The position numbers and the translations under genes are program-made. The notes under the pieces are model-generated. The model saw only the letters and a list, made by a program, of their open reading frames with translations, was not told the origin of the DNA and ran no database searches. Below are positions 9,948 to 21,179 of a stretch of 64,000 bases of DNA, one piece after another. The stretch's first letter is position 1, and each line of letters opens with the position of its first letter. This DNA comes from Hymenopus coronatus (lineage: Eukaryota > Arthropoda > Insecta > Mantodea > Hymenopodidae): positions 10,946,501 through 11,010,500 of the forward strand of contig CM060880.1 of assembly GCA_030762935.1 (NCBI GenBank), in the 5' to 3' direction.

Positions 9948-10650
9948 ACTTTCTCTATACGTACTATGTACGTACTTTTCGCTTTTGAGTTATGCTGTCC
10001 AGACACACATACACACACACACGCTCAGATTTTTACTTTCTGTACAAGTACTATGCACATAGTGTATGCAGAAGGTATTGTAATGCACCCAAAACTTGCT
10101 ACCGAGGTTTCACCGAAATACATGCTTTGGGTCCTCCTGAATCAAAAAAAAAAATAAATAAAAAAAGGTCTGTAGATCTCATTAAAAAAAATTATGTCAT
10201 ATACATTTTTTGTAGACTTAACGTTTTCGAGATATTCCGGATAATTGCTTTCAATTTTAGCCACAATTTGTTTTGTGAGGTCTCGGTTGTTTACCGAACC
10301 TCAATTGTTTCACATAGCGACCTGCCTTTAATGGACGAAAGTATCGCTTTAGCCTATGCATTTTTCTTATTTCCGTTCTACTTACAAGGAAGCTAGTAAT
10401 AAAAATAATTCTGCTAGTGTTTATATTGATTAGCATGATGTAGATAAAAGATTAATGTTTTTGTTTGCGGAGCAATTAGAGGACATCTAACACGTTAGAT
10501 CTTTTCCCTGCTAGTTACAAGGAACCAAGTAATAAGGACAATTTCTTCCAGTGTTTATCTCGATAAGCATGATGTAGATAGCAGAATAAGGTTTTTAACA
10601 ATAATTTGTTACAAAATGTAGAGAAAGTCATGTGAATGGGGCACATTAGA
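9948..10650 (+). mobile_element. HP-TG element, composite copy
   Basis: A hairpin start at 9948 is followed by a short reversed piece carrying the CA tract. A second hairpin start lies at 10035. The core containing ATACCAAACTTGGTAT is deleted. The 3' region is duplicated: AGAGGACATCTAACACG (about 10480) is followed by a second run of the 3' module ending GAGAAAGTCATGTGAATGG...CATTAGA. The copy at 18450-19056 has the same duplicated arrangement. Confidence 0.75.
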
Positions 10651-10656
10651 TTTTTT

Positions 10657-10775
10657 ATTCAGGGGCCCTCAAAACATATATTTTTTGTGAAATCGTGATA
10701 CTGAATGTTTCGGTAGAACGTAATATCTTCTCTACCCACTATATACGCTGTCCACTAGTAAGTGAAATGTTGTAC
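10657..10775 (-). mobile_element. HP-TG element, hairpin-end fragment
   Basis: ATTCAGGGGCCCTCAAAACA, TGAAATCGTGATACTGAATG and CTTCTCTACCCACTATATAC correspond to the complement of the first ~110 bp of the element. Confidence 0.65.
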
Positions 10776-10796
10776 ATCACCATAATATTAAAAAAA

Positions 10797-11376
10797 CCCG
10801 CCTGGGTGGTAGCGTGTCTGCCTCATATTCAACAGATCGTCAGTTCGAATCTCACTTAGGGTGAGTTTACCCGGATAGGGTTTTTTTCCCCCGGGGTTTT
10901 CCCTTATCCTGTCGCCCTCCGTGGTGTAATGCTTACCTTACTGACTTCATATACCCAAGGTCGCGGGTTCAAACCCGTTGGGAGGACGATGCATTTTTTC
11001 GGGCATAAAAATCCTTAGCATGGCTTCCTTCGGAGGGAAGTAAAGCCGGTAGTCCCGTGTCGTAGATTTGCGGCACGTAAGCGAACCTCATGCCTGATAG
11101 AGAGGCCTCTGAGCAAAATTAAGCGGTCTTTCACGCCCAATTTAGAATGGGACGCTGAGAACCACAGCAGTTAAAGAGCGTCCATAAATAACACGCCATT
11201 TACATTTTTTTTTTACCTTATCCTGAGAAGACGAATGTCGAGTAACTTTAAAGCTCCATGGACCCCGAGATTGAGTATCATTTCACCAATTTCATTCATC
11301 GTCCAATATGACCAACTAGGTTAAAGGACGTTAAGATAAAAAAAAAAAAATAATAATAATAATAATAATAAATAAA
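10797..11376 (+). mobile_element. SINE-B copy, split by SINE-A
   Basis: The left half has a tRNA-like head (CCCGCCTGGGTGGTAGCGTG, TCAGTTCGAATCTCAC) and runs to CCTTATCCTG (10902-10911). The right half resumes with CCTTATCCTG (11216-11225), GAGAAGACGAATGTCGAG, CCCCGAGAT and CAACTAGGTTAAAGGACG, and ends in an A-run with an ATA tract. The intervening SINE-A is the insertion. Confidence 0.9.
10912..11215 (+). mobile_element. SINE-A copy, full length
   Basis: About 304 bp. The tRNA-derived head carries the A-box region GTGTAATGCTTACC and B box GGTTCAAACCC. The body runs through TTTTTTCGGGCATAAAAAT, CATGGCTTCCTTCGGAGG, GTCCCGTGTCGTAGATT, GAGAGGCCTCTGAGC, ACGCCCAATTTAGAATGGG and GAGCGTCCATAAATAACACG, ending in a T-run. 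CCTTATCCTG flanks it on both sides as a 10-bp target duplication. Confidence 0.93.
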
Positions 11377-12950
11377 AATTAAAAAAAAAAATATTAATAC
11401 ACGTGGCTATGAAAAGTTAAACTACTTTGATATAGTGAATGTTAGGTCGTCTTAGATGGCTTTCTCTATCTCACATATGCTTTAATTATTGCATCCAGTG
11501 GACAATTCTGCACACTTCCTCCGCTATCTCACTTTCCTTTATTTATGTTTCTTTGTCCCTATACTCTAACCGTCCTCACGCTTTTCGATGTTGTTTTATT
11601 GCAGAGGAAGTTCCCCTTGCACTTTTAGATATATCTTACAACCTCGTGTCATCTTTATTCATTCTTTTAAACCATTAACATCTTCTCTCTCGCCTCCCCT
11701 AAGAAATTTTGGCGTGTTTTCATCTCTATTTTCCTTGTTTTTTTTTTTTGTGTTATATTTTAAATACGTTCTCTTTTAATTTTCTTTTGTGCATCCCTTG
11801 GTTGGCTGAACGGGCGATTGACATTTTTATTTGTTTTTGCAGAGTGCCGAATCTTTATCGTGCGCATTCGGTCGTAGCTTAAGCTGCACTTTACCTTTTC
11901 TAATATCGAGGAGGGCCTCTTCACGGAGAAGGGCCCTCCTCGTTCTAACAAAAGGGGCGAGTTGGGAATTATGTCCGCACAAAGTTTTCTGACGCTCCAC
12001 CGTAAAATTCGATGGAAGGATTTGTTATTCGAAACCTTCCCGCTGCCGTTAGGCTTTTGTTTCTTTATGGCTCGGCTCAGCTAAATATACAATTAGTTTC
12101 AGTCCCCCAAGAAGATGGGAAAACACGACAACGCGGGAAAGCATCTCATTGGAAAGAAGAAATTGTAAAAGTGAAAATATAAGCCAAGAAACAATTATAT
12201 TATGCAAATACAGATGCAGTTTTTGAAATTGCACAAATAATAATGTTGTATTGCAGCTTGCTCTATTTCGAAATACAGTATATCGATGTTATAAAGAGAG
12301 AAAATATGTTGTATAGGGTAATATTAAATATCATTCGATCGATTTTTGACTCTTTCACCTGTTCGTTTTTATGAACACGAGACTATAAAGTAACTTAATC
12401 ATTTCATAAATTATTAAAATATTAAAAAATATTTACAAAATATTTATGCTTGAATACGTGCTTACCTTGAATTTTAGTTGAGAATGTCACGGGGTAGAAC
12501 ATATCTGTGGTCGTTACTCCCCAGCATATAAATTATTTCAGCATTTCGCAGAGTATAAACCAAAAGTCGGTTACATTTTTTGCGCAAAATCTACTTAGAT
12601 GCCATGATGTAAACGTCGGAAAGTAGAATATAAGAGTTTAAAAAGCGATAATCGGTCCTGTGTTATATTTATTTCTTTAATTGGCATTTATCAAATATAA
12701 CAGATATTCAGGTAATGAAACAGCAATCAAATTTATTCTAATTCTATAGCTGTACGCACTGAACTGTCTCTATCCCAACACTTCCTAATAATCCTCGTGT
12801 AAGAAAGTTTAGTTTTATTTCCTTTGTATTGAAGTATAATGAAGTATCTTTATGCTATTATCAAATTTATTCCAAAAACTCATAAGCCATTTCCGAGATA
12901 TCCGTTGATAATTTTTCGAATTGTCAGTACTTAAGTCATCTGGCGATTAC
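11377..12950. other. Unassigned AT-rich region with one GC-rich hairpin
   Basis: No recognised gene. The notable structure is the hairpin at 11907-11942: 11-bp perfect arms CGAGGAGGGCC and GGCCCTCCTCG, with CTTC/GAAG extending the stem inward. No domain is recognisable in the short frames. Confidence 0.5.
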
Positions 12951-12959
12951 ATATAGAGA

Positions 12960-13930
12960 ATATTGAATTTTAAGCCAAGTATACAGCGCCCACTCGAACA
13001 TTTAACTATCCATATTCCTTTTGTATCTGTAATGAAATATGTAATGTGGAAGTTTTGCAAAAACTTGCGTCCATTAAAGTGAAGTAGATAGAAATATAAC
13101 ATTTATAAAAATAATTTGTTAGCCACTAATAAACGATAGAGGATAGAAAAAGTCACATGAATGTAACACATGAGATTTTTTCTCCTGGTTGAGCAAAGAA
13201 AATGAAATTTCAAAAACATCACCTAGCGACCAGCTCTTAAGATATTTGACTCTCACTTAAGCCTGTATCTACAAGAAAATATGAAATAAACAATCTCTGC
13301 TAATGTTTATCTCGATTAAAATGACGTAGGTAGAAGCATTTTTAACAATAGCTCTAATTTGTTGAAAAATGACTGGAGAAAGTCATATGAGTGCACGATA
13401 TCGGGATTTTTTTAGAAAACGATGCACGTGAATGATGAGTGAGTGAGCGAGTGTGACCAGTGTTAATCAAAAACTAAAATTCTGACCAATACCAAAACTT
13501 CAGATTTAAGTTTAGTATTTTTCAAGAATGTAACATAGAGAGTTTCAGAAAATTAACTCCACCCAAAGCAACCCTTATATATAAAAATTATCTTGATTTT
13601 AATTCTCTAAAATTGTTCTAAAATTTCGATAAAAATTACAAGTTTAAGCTATCGACATGAAAACTATAACTTAAACTTCTGTGAATAGCCTTTGGATTCC
13701 TCATTATTGTAGTGAATGTCAGAGAATTGTATTTCACAGGGAACCTATAGGAACGAGACAGAAATTTACTACAGAAGAATTAATGTTTTTTGCAAATTTA
13801 GCCGCTTACTAGATATTTGCATTCATTGGTTTCAACTTTACAGTATATCAAGTTCTGTATTTTCTAAATATTGCTCTGTCCTTTGGTGTCCAATAGGTTT
13901 AAGAAAAGAGTATGCAATATGAGCAAGCTG
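12960..13930 (+). mobile_element. Ancient HP-TG remnants
   Basis: Highly diverged pieces. AAAAGTCACATGAATGTAAC...CATGAGA ends near 13178 and GGAGAAAGTCATATGAGTG near 13390. A weak body match (TTAAGTTTAGTATTTTTCAAG, GTGAATAGCCTTTGGA) spans about 13490-13900. They are much older than the copies elsewhere and their limits are uncertain. Confidence 0.5.
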
Positions 13931-14875
13931 TTTTAAACGTTTAATTCTCGCCTTAGCGTTATGTGCACTTCAGCTGCGCCAAAATTTATGCTAAAACTTT
14001 TCGGAAATAGAGACAAAAATATTTTAGGAATAGGCAATAAAATGTAAAATATGAAAATGATAATAGAAAGGTGGGTGATTTTATTATGTCAACATTTTTA
14101 AAACTTTCTGCAGTATTTATTAGAGTCATTTTTAACTTGGTAGGTCAGTAGTGGTGTAATGTATGTTTGAGCGCAATTGTACATTTATACGCTAATTTAT
14201 TCAAAATGGTGGTCATAAATCGTTCACTCTTTTTTAACACTTTCTATCAGTAGGTATATATGCAAATTTATTAAAAAAGGCATCCACAACCCATTCACCC
14301 TCTTTTAACCTATCCTTAAACTTTTTAACCCTTCGCACCAATTTTTCAAAAAGTGCAATAACTCGTTGATTTGTATCGCACAAAACACATTTGCATATCA
14401 AATCAGACCTGAATTTCGCAAGGAATGGGTATTTACTGTTGCAATTAATATATCATTGAGCAATAAAACATCGATTCAATTACCTATCGTAATAATTACA
14501 CTATTTAAAAGTATATAACATGAATATAGTTGGAACAGATTTCACGAGGAATTTCAGATTTCTGATATTATATTTTACTAATCTGCATACAGAAACAATT
14601 CTAAACAAAAATATTAATCCTTTTAACCCTTTCACACTTCCGTTTTATTTCCAGAATATTCAATAGAGTTTAAACAAAATTTTTGAGGGATTTCAAATTT
14701 ACTGTTAGCTTTAACCTAACTGCACAGTAACAATTGAAAGTTAAATGTTTTCAAACCTTTTTCATGCATTGTGACAAACTGTTCACAGAAATATCCTTAT
14801 TTTATTTTGTTGGATAAGTTTATCCAAGTTACTTACCACAAAGCTTATTAACAAAGGAAATAGGTTGAAAGGTTT
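13931..14875. other. Unassigned AT-rich region
   Basis: No gene or classifiable repeat. CCCATTCACCCTCTTTTAAC-like words recur near 14220-14340 without a regular period. Confidence 0.4.
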
Positions 14876-15712
14876 ATTTTCTCTACACGTACTATGTACA
14901 TAGTATAAGAGAAGGCATTGCATTCCACCCACAAATTCGATACCGGGATTTCACCAGAAATACACGTTTTAGGGTCCCATGTATAAAAAAAATCATTTTC
15001 AGAAAAAGATCCGCGTGTGTCTGTGAACACGATAACTCAAGAACAAGAAGTCGGTAAAATACCAAACTTGGTATTTAAGTTTAATATCTTCCCGGGATGC
15101 GATACGAAGATTTTGAGGAAAATCTCCCCGTCCCAAACTACCCTTTAAATGGAAAAATTTTCGAAAATTTTAATTTTCTCAAAATGGCTCAAAAGATTTT
15201 AATTTGAATACATTAATGGTATTTACACGACAAATAAAAAATATATATTTTGCATTTTTTGGGAATAGCCTCTGAAGACCTATTCTGTTAATTTTGCTGG
15301 ATTTTGCATAACTAGTAAAGCGTAAGAGATAGACAAAAACGTACTCTACAAAATATGTAGATATGGTTGAAATACATAATTTATGTCATATACATTTGTT
15401 TCCTGGAGTTGACCATTTTTTTTAGATGTTCCTTGTTATTGGTTTCGACTTTCAAATTAAGAAACTTTTCACATATGGGAATTTGTCAACTCCAGGCAAT
15501 GCAAAGAAACGACTTACATCCACATGGCAACCAGTCTTTTAAAGATTTGACTATCGTTTTAGCCTAGCGTATACCATTATTTCCCTTCTACTTACAAGAA
15601 AGATTTTCTGCTAATGTTTATCTCGATTAGCATGAAATAGACAAAAGAATAAGTATTTTAATACTAATTTGTTACAAAGATATAGAGAAAGTCATGTGAA
15701 TGGCGCACATCT
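14876..15712 (+). mobile_element. HP-TG element, near full length
   Basis: Starts ATTTTCTCTACACGTACT with the ATGTACATAG palindrome, carries AATACCAAACTTGGTATTTA and GATGCGATACGAAGATTTTG, and ends TAGAGAAAGTCATGTGAATGG then GCACATC. The microsatellite is reduced to GTGTGTCTGTG, so the tract length is copy-specific. Confidence 0.85.
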
Positions 15713-16312
15713 TCCTTTTTTAGTAACACACGAGCATACAAACGCACCCACGTTGGTGTTAAACTGTGTATAAATCAGAATTATCCTAGACGAATTTCGA
15801 GAGAACCCATAACCAAAAGGTGTTTATGCAAGAGGACGACTATACACACACGCATATATACGAGAAAAGTCAACAACAACAAAAAAAACACACCAACAAT
15901 AACAGACAAATCAGAACACGCATGCTATAACATCCGCTTTCTGCAACATCTCCACAACGTCTGAATTCACAAGGGATGTAGCGAGTTGGGATTCTAAGAA
16001 ACATCGTCCCTCCGCAGCAGTCACCTACCAAAAACTGGTTGGACACGCAGTACGGAGGAGAGGGCTACATTAAACAGCCCACGCACCATTCTTCGCCGAA
16101 CCCTTTTACACTGAAGAATTGGAGTTCCAATATACTTGCTCACAAACGATTCAAGCTACTCTTTCGAAATCAAGAGGTTTCTAAAGTTTGTTTTCAATAT
16201 ATAAAGCTATTTTAAAAACTTTTCCCAGATGTTAAATAATCTAGTTAATTTATAGGAATTCTATACAGGTAGCATATTGTTATTTAACAACTAATAATAC
16301 TTTTATATAGTA
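15713..16312. other. Unassigned spacer beside the Helitron end
   Basis: Contains A-rich and CA-rich stretches (15850-15905) but no recognised gene or element. It directly precedes the Helitron 3' terminus. Confidence 0.4.
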
Positions 16313-17440
16313 CTAGCTGCCCGCCCCGGCTTTGCACAGGTGGTGTACTTAATGAAAAAACTGAGACAAAATCTTCCGTTTACAATACGACCATGCAATG
16401 AAATAAAATTGCAACTAAATCATTTAACAATACTTTATTCTAATGCCTTGTAACACACAATTTTTCTTCCGGAGAGAAAACGCAACGTACAACTGTCCAT
16501 GCGAAAAATACGGCATTTTAAGGTATATTTCACTCATTTCTAACGATTGACCTGGTATTTATTGTCATTGCAAGTGCAAAGCGCACGGGATACTGAACAC
16601 GCTTAAATTCAAAAGAAAAGTCGGTTGGCATTAGTGGCATTTTTGGAATAAGCACATCCACGTAAAAGAACCTCAAGCCTAGTAGAGAGGCCTCTGAGCA
16701 AAATTTAGCGGTCTTTCACGCCCAATATAGAATGGGACGCTGAGAACCACAGTAGTTAAAGAGCGTCCATAAATAAAACGCCATTTCATTTTTCCTAGCC
16801 TTTGAACTGTCCTATGCTTATAGTAGCTTAAATGAAATTGTTCATAATTTTTTTTAACAGCGAGTCTTGTTCCGTTGCTCAATTTCGGCTGATTGAGATT
16901 GTGTAGCATAATTATTACCGAGTCAACCTTGAGCTGTAACTTGTATGGTGGAATCCTGGTAAATCCAATGAATTTAGGAATTCAGTTACACAATTGACAA
17001 CTTCATTTGAATTGGTAAAGATCGACTTAAATGAATGCATTTGTCCATAAAATTTACTCTGATTTTTTACACCCAAATCATCTCTTATTAGTTGCTGTTA
17101 AAATGGCTCGTTAGCTCAACCAAGCATAGTTTTTGTAATTTACACCAATATTTGGGAACACTTTCGATATTAATTCTTCCTTTGAAGTTGTGAAGTGGCA
17201 AAAATTTGATGGAAATGAAATGAGGCCAGAAGAAGTATCAACAGGAATTTTCCCATTGCCAATGTCTAATAATATCTTTTCATCTGCAAGGCGCAATGTA
17301 GCATATATAGTTGGTATTGCGAAAAGGACGAAGTCAGCGTACCCATTAAATAGTATGGAAAAGATGGCGTATGCAGTTAACACCGTGGGTAAGCAAGGAT
17401 GCCGTTGGCATAATAACAATAATGACAGCGCTTTCATACT
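16313..17440 (-). pseudogene. Helitron (RepHel) helicase relic with 3' terminus
   Basis: The minus strand encodes the C-terminal part of a Helitron-type helicase, which in this family works with a Rep nuclease in rolling-circle transposition. Visible in order: ILLDIGNGKIPVDTSSGLIS and FPNIGVNYKNYAWLS (about 17110-17240); LQLKVDSVIIMLHNLNQPKL and NGTRLAVKKN (about 16850-16945); VLIPKMPLMPTDFSFEFKR and PVRFALAMTIN (about 16560-16650); then FSHGQLYVAFS (about 16480-16510), the helicase motif VI region. Stops and frameshifts break it. The coding relic leads to GCCGGGGCGGGCAGCTAG at 16313, a typical Helitron 3' end (CTRR), followed on that strand by T, as expected for insertion between A and T. 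The Rep domain and 5' end are not found. Confidence 0.88.
16660..16793 (+). mobile_element. SINE-A 3' fragment inside the Helitron helicase
   Basis: AGAACCTCAAGCCTAGTAGA, GAGGCCTCTGAGCAAAATTT and GGGACGCTGAGAACCACAGT match the 3' half of SINE-A. It splits the helicase between the GQFKG-like segment and VLIPKMPLMPTD. The tRNA head is missing, as expected of a 5'-truncated retroposition. Confidence 0.85.
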
Positions 17441-17929
17441 ATGGCGGGTAAACGCTGAAATAGGTAAAGAATTATATTAAGAAGAAAGTCACAAAGTAAC
17501 ATTCATTCTTCTTCCGAGTCTCTTTCTTTCCTTTACTCCTAATGTTTGCACATCTTTTTTTATTTTCTTCTATGTCTAAACAATTTTAAGGCTAACAATG
17601 ACATAAATAAAGAGCAAATAGATCTGGTTGGGCAAGTGATAAGTTTTTTATTGACGATAGCTTTGTGTATTAAATTTATCCATATAACCCAAAATATTAC
17701 TTGATCAAATGTATTAAGAGCAACGCAATTGCAGTGTGATGGTGACGAGGGTTCTTGTTCTGATGAAATCACCATTAGCTCAGTCATGTACCACATAACC
17801 TCAAATAATCAACATCTGCAATAGGAAGTTAACCTAAAGTGGTTTACTATCCTGGTCCCGTCATTTCTCCGCCATTTTCAGATTCCAAGAAGGATTATTG
17901 GTTATGTGCATAGTTTATAGCTAGTTCAT
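17441..17929. other. Unassigned segment upstream of the Helitron relic
   Basis: May include further decayed Helitron sequence, since it precedes the helicase on the coding strand. No motif is clear enough to call. Confidence 0.4.
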
Positions 17930-18450
17930 TTTAAAGACTTCAACAAAAACACTTATTTCTTACTTATTTAAACGATGTGACCAAGGAAACGATAGTATAT
18001 ACAAAATATATTTGATGTTCACTGTTATCTTGTATCATTGACTCCATAACCGGGTGCATTCCTTTAGCATTGAATGGGGAAGAAAAGTATAGCAGTACTA
18101 CGGATACCTAGCGGCAAATAAATAAGTATTTAGTTTAGGAGTTCGTCGCTAGGAAAGCTTCTTTGCTTCTTTATTTTAAACGATAGGAGTAAGGAAATGA
18201 CAGTTATACAAAAATGTATTTGAATTTCACTGCTGCATTGCGTCATTGTCTCGATAAACTGTTGCGTGACCTTAACATTGAATGGGGAGGGAAAATACGA
18301 CTACGGCCATCTTGCGGCAAATAAATAAGTACTTACTCTAGGTGTTTGTCGCCAGGAAAGCTTTTTGCTTCTTTATTTTAAACGCTAGGAGTAAGGAAAG
18401 GGCAGTTAATACATAAAAACGTATTTGAATTTCACTTCTGCGTTGCGTTT
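17930..18450. repeat. ~205-bp tandem repeat, about 2.4 units
   Basis: CATTGAATGGGGA recurs at about 18068 and 18276. GGCAAATAAATAAGTA recurs likewise, and so do GTCGCTAGGAAAGCTT (18145) and GTCGCCAGGAAAGCTT (18348). Spacing is 203-208 bp. Units are moderately diverged and non-coding. The third unit is cut off by an HP-TG fragment. Confidence 0.8.
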
Positions 18451-19056
18451 TGCTGGACGACTTTTGTATAACTGGCAAACCATAAGAGATATACAAAAAT
18501 TTACTACACAACAAAGTAGATCTCATGAAAACACACAATTTATGTTATGTACAATTTTTTTTTTTATATAGGGTTAACCGTTTTCGAGACATTCCGGATT
18601 ATTAATTTCAATTTTAGCCACTTAAACTTTTCTCAAACGGAAAGATACCTTTCTTCTCTTTTCTCGTTTGTTTACTCCTGGACAGCAAATATATTGGAAC
18701 TTCAATTGTTTCACGTAGTGACCGCTTTTAAAGGACGAGACTGTCGCTTTAGTCTGTGCATTTTATTATTTCCCTTCTAGTTATAAGGAAATAGTAATAA
18801 GACTAATTCTGGTTATGTTTATCTTGATTAGCAAGATTAATGTTTTGAATAAACGGTTTGTTTGCCGAACAGCTAGAGGACATAATGTGAATGGAATATA
18901 CTACATTTTTTCCCTTCTACTTACAAGGGACCAAGTAATAAGGACAATTTTTGTTAATGTTTATTGCGAATAGTATGAAGTAGATAGAAAATAAGCTTTT
19001 TAACAATAATTTGTTACATATATGTAGAGAAAGTCATATGATTGTAACACGTCAGA
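18451..19056 (+). mobile_element. HP-TG element, composite 3' part
   Basis: Starts within the body (TTTGTATAACTGGCAAACCA). The 3' module appears twice: a first pass to AGAGGACATAATGTGAATGG, then CCCTTCTACTTACAAGGGACC and a second pass ending GAGAAAGTCATATGATTG...CGTCAGA. The structure matches 10035-10650. Confidence 0.75.
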
Positions 19057-19487
19057 TTTAGTTTTCCATTATAGTTCATTCAATTTGTTTACTGTAAAGT
19101 TGAGCCAAGATGTTCAATGGTACACGCAGACTCAGATTGCCTATGGAAAAGCTGTCACTGGACATATAATAAATTACCTACACAGAAGGCATACAATAGG
19201 AAAAGGCTTGACGACAGAACAAAGCTGAGACAATAATATCCGCTTAAAGCACTTCCTTTTATGAAGAGATTCTGAAATGGTCATATTTTAACAAGTAATC
19301 AGCAGGAGATGTACACTTTTACATCAACACACCTTATTTATAATTTCTCTATTACTGTACACTTATATACGACCATTATGAATTAGTTTTCAGACGAACT
19401 TTTATTACAAAGCAATACAAAACCATTAGAATAATATGTTGGGATATTTTTGTAGTAGCAGTAAAGGTTGAAATACAACAAGGAAAT
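19057..19487. other. Unassigned spacer
   Basis: No gene or repeat recognised. Confidence 0.4.
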
Positions 19488-19709
19488 GGGGTGTTATTTA
19501 TGGACGCTCTTTAACTACTCCCATTCTAAATTGGGCGTGAAAGACCGCTTAATTTTGCCCAGAGGGCTCTCTATCAGGCTTGATAGAGGTTCTTTTACGC
19601 AAATCTACGATACGGGACCCACGGCTTTACTTCCCTTCCTCCGCCGGGTTTGAACCCGCGACCTTGGGTGTATGAAGTTAGCATGGTAACCATTACACCA
19701 CGGAGGGCG
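19488..19709 (-). mobile_element. SINE-A copy, internally deleted
   Basis: Complement of SINE-A from TTATTTATGGACGCTC to the tRNA head. GGGTTTGAACCCGCGACC is the B box in complement and GGTAACCATTACACCACGG the A-box region. The CGGGCGTAAAAATCC block and adjoining bases are missing compared with 10912-11215. Confidence 0.88.
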
Positions 19710-20097
19710 CCTGGAAGTAAATGTGGTTACTCTATATACATTGTACCTACTTCATGAATGTCGTTTGTTTTCTAATGTTAATTCTTTTTTAAGAAATCAG
19801 TTTTTTCGTTTGGTTTAACAATTCATCGCATTGAGGTTCTATAAAACAAAATATAGAAAATAGTTTGAAAAGTCGTATATCTAACGTGCTTGGTAATGCT
19901 TCCCTATTTATAAAGCCACTACAAAAAAGTATATTGTTTGCTCCATTATTGGAAGAAGGAAGCATTGTTTGTTTATTATCTCAAATGTAAGATTTTCTGA
20001 CTCATCCCCTTTCTGAAACTACTAAGTCAATTGTAATAGATGTGTGTGAGTTGCTTATTGGTAGACAAAGTCGTGTAAACATTTCAAATAAGATTTT
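19710..20097. other. Unassigned spacer
   Basis: No gene or repeat recognised between SINE-A and the next HP-TG copy. Confidence 0.4.
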
Positions 20098-20946
20098 TAA
20101 TCTCTCTATTCGTACTATGTAAATGAAGTAGGTATTGTATTCCACCCAAAACTTCAATATCGAGATTTCATCGTGTTCACATGTTTTAGGACCCCTTGAA
20201 TAAAAAAAAGCGTTTTCAGAAAAAGGTCCGAGTGTACATGTGCGCGTGTCTGCGTCTGTGGACAGCATAGCTTAAAAAGGAAGTTTGATATCCTCGAAGG
20301 ATGCGACACGAACATTTTAAAGAGCATCCCCGCACTCCAATCTACCCTTTACATAGAACAATTTTCGATTTTTTTTTAAAAATGGCTCTAATGATTTTGA
20401 TTAAAATACCACATATTAAAGCCATTTCCATCGCAAATAAAATGTATATCTTGATTTTTCTGGGAATAGCTTCTGAAGACCTCTTTATTCTGGATGAATT
20501 TTCCCGAACTTTGCTTAGCTGCTAAACCATAAGAAATAGACAAACTCTTACTACACAAAAAATGTGGATCTCGTCAAAACACAATTCATGTCCTTTACGT
20601 TTTTGTTGTGGAGGTAACCGTTTCCGAGATATTCCTTATTATTGGTTTCAATTGTGAAGTACTTATACTTTTCTCAGACAGGTACTGTTCGTTTTTCTTT
20701 TGTTCTACTCCTATCCGAACAAAGAAGCAATTTACAATGACTATCGCATAACGATAGCTTTTAAACCATTTGACTATCACTTTAGCATAGCACTTTCCTT
20801 TAATTCCTTTCTACCTATAAGGGACTAGGTAATAAGAGCATTCTGCTAATGTTTATCTCAATTAGCATGATGTAGAAAGAAGAACAATTTTTTGTAAGAA
20901 GTTTGTAGAGCAGCTAGAGAAAGTCATGTGAGTGAAACATGCCAGA
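20098..20946 (+). mobile_element. HP-TG element, near full length, older subfamily
   Basis: A hairpin end with a reduced palindrome (CGTACTATGTAAATGAAG) is followed by TATTCCACCCAAAACTTC, GATGCGACACGAACATTTT and ATGTATATCTTGATTTTTCTG. It ends CTAGAGAAAGTCATGTGAGTG...GCCAGA. It carries the TTTTTCTTTTGTTCTACTCC block shared with the copies at 7003 and 58524, which marks a subfamily. Confidence 0.85.
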
Positions 20947-20956
20947 TATTTTTTTA

Positions 20957-21172
20957 TAGCTTAACGTTCTTTAACCTGGTTGGTCATATCGGACGATGAA
21001 TGAAATTGGTGAAATGGTGCTCAAATGATCTCGGGATCCATGGAGCTTAGTTACTCGACATTCGTCTTCCCAGGATAAGGGGAAACCCCGAAAAAACCTT
21101 ATCCTGGAACTCGCCCTAAGCGAGATTCGAATGTGAGGTAGATACGCTACCACCACACTACCCAGGCGGGCC
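20957..21172 (-). mobile_element. SINE-B copy
   Basis: Complement of SINE-B: ACGTTCTTTAACCTGGTTGG, GGTGCTCAAATGATCTCG, TTACTCGACATTCGTCTTC, CCTAAGCGAGATTCGA, then the A-box end GCTACCACCACACTACCC. A short deletion removes most of the B-box arm. It lies immediately beyond the CAGA end of an HP-TG copy, and CATCAGATTTTT follows it. Confidence 0.85.
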
Positions 21173-21179
21173 ATCAGAT

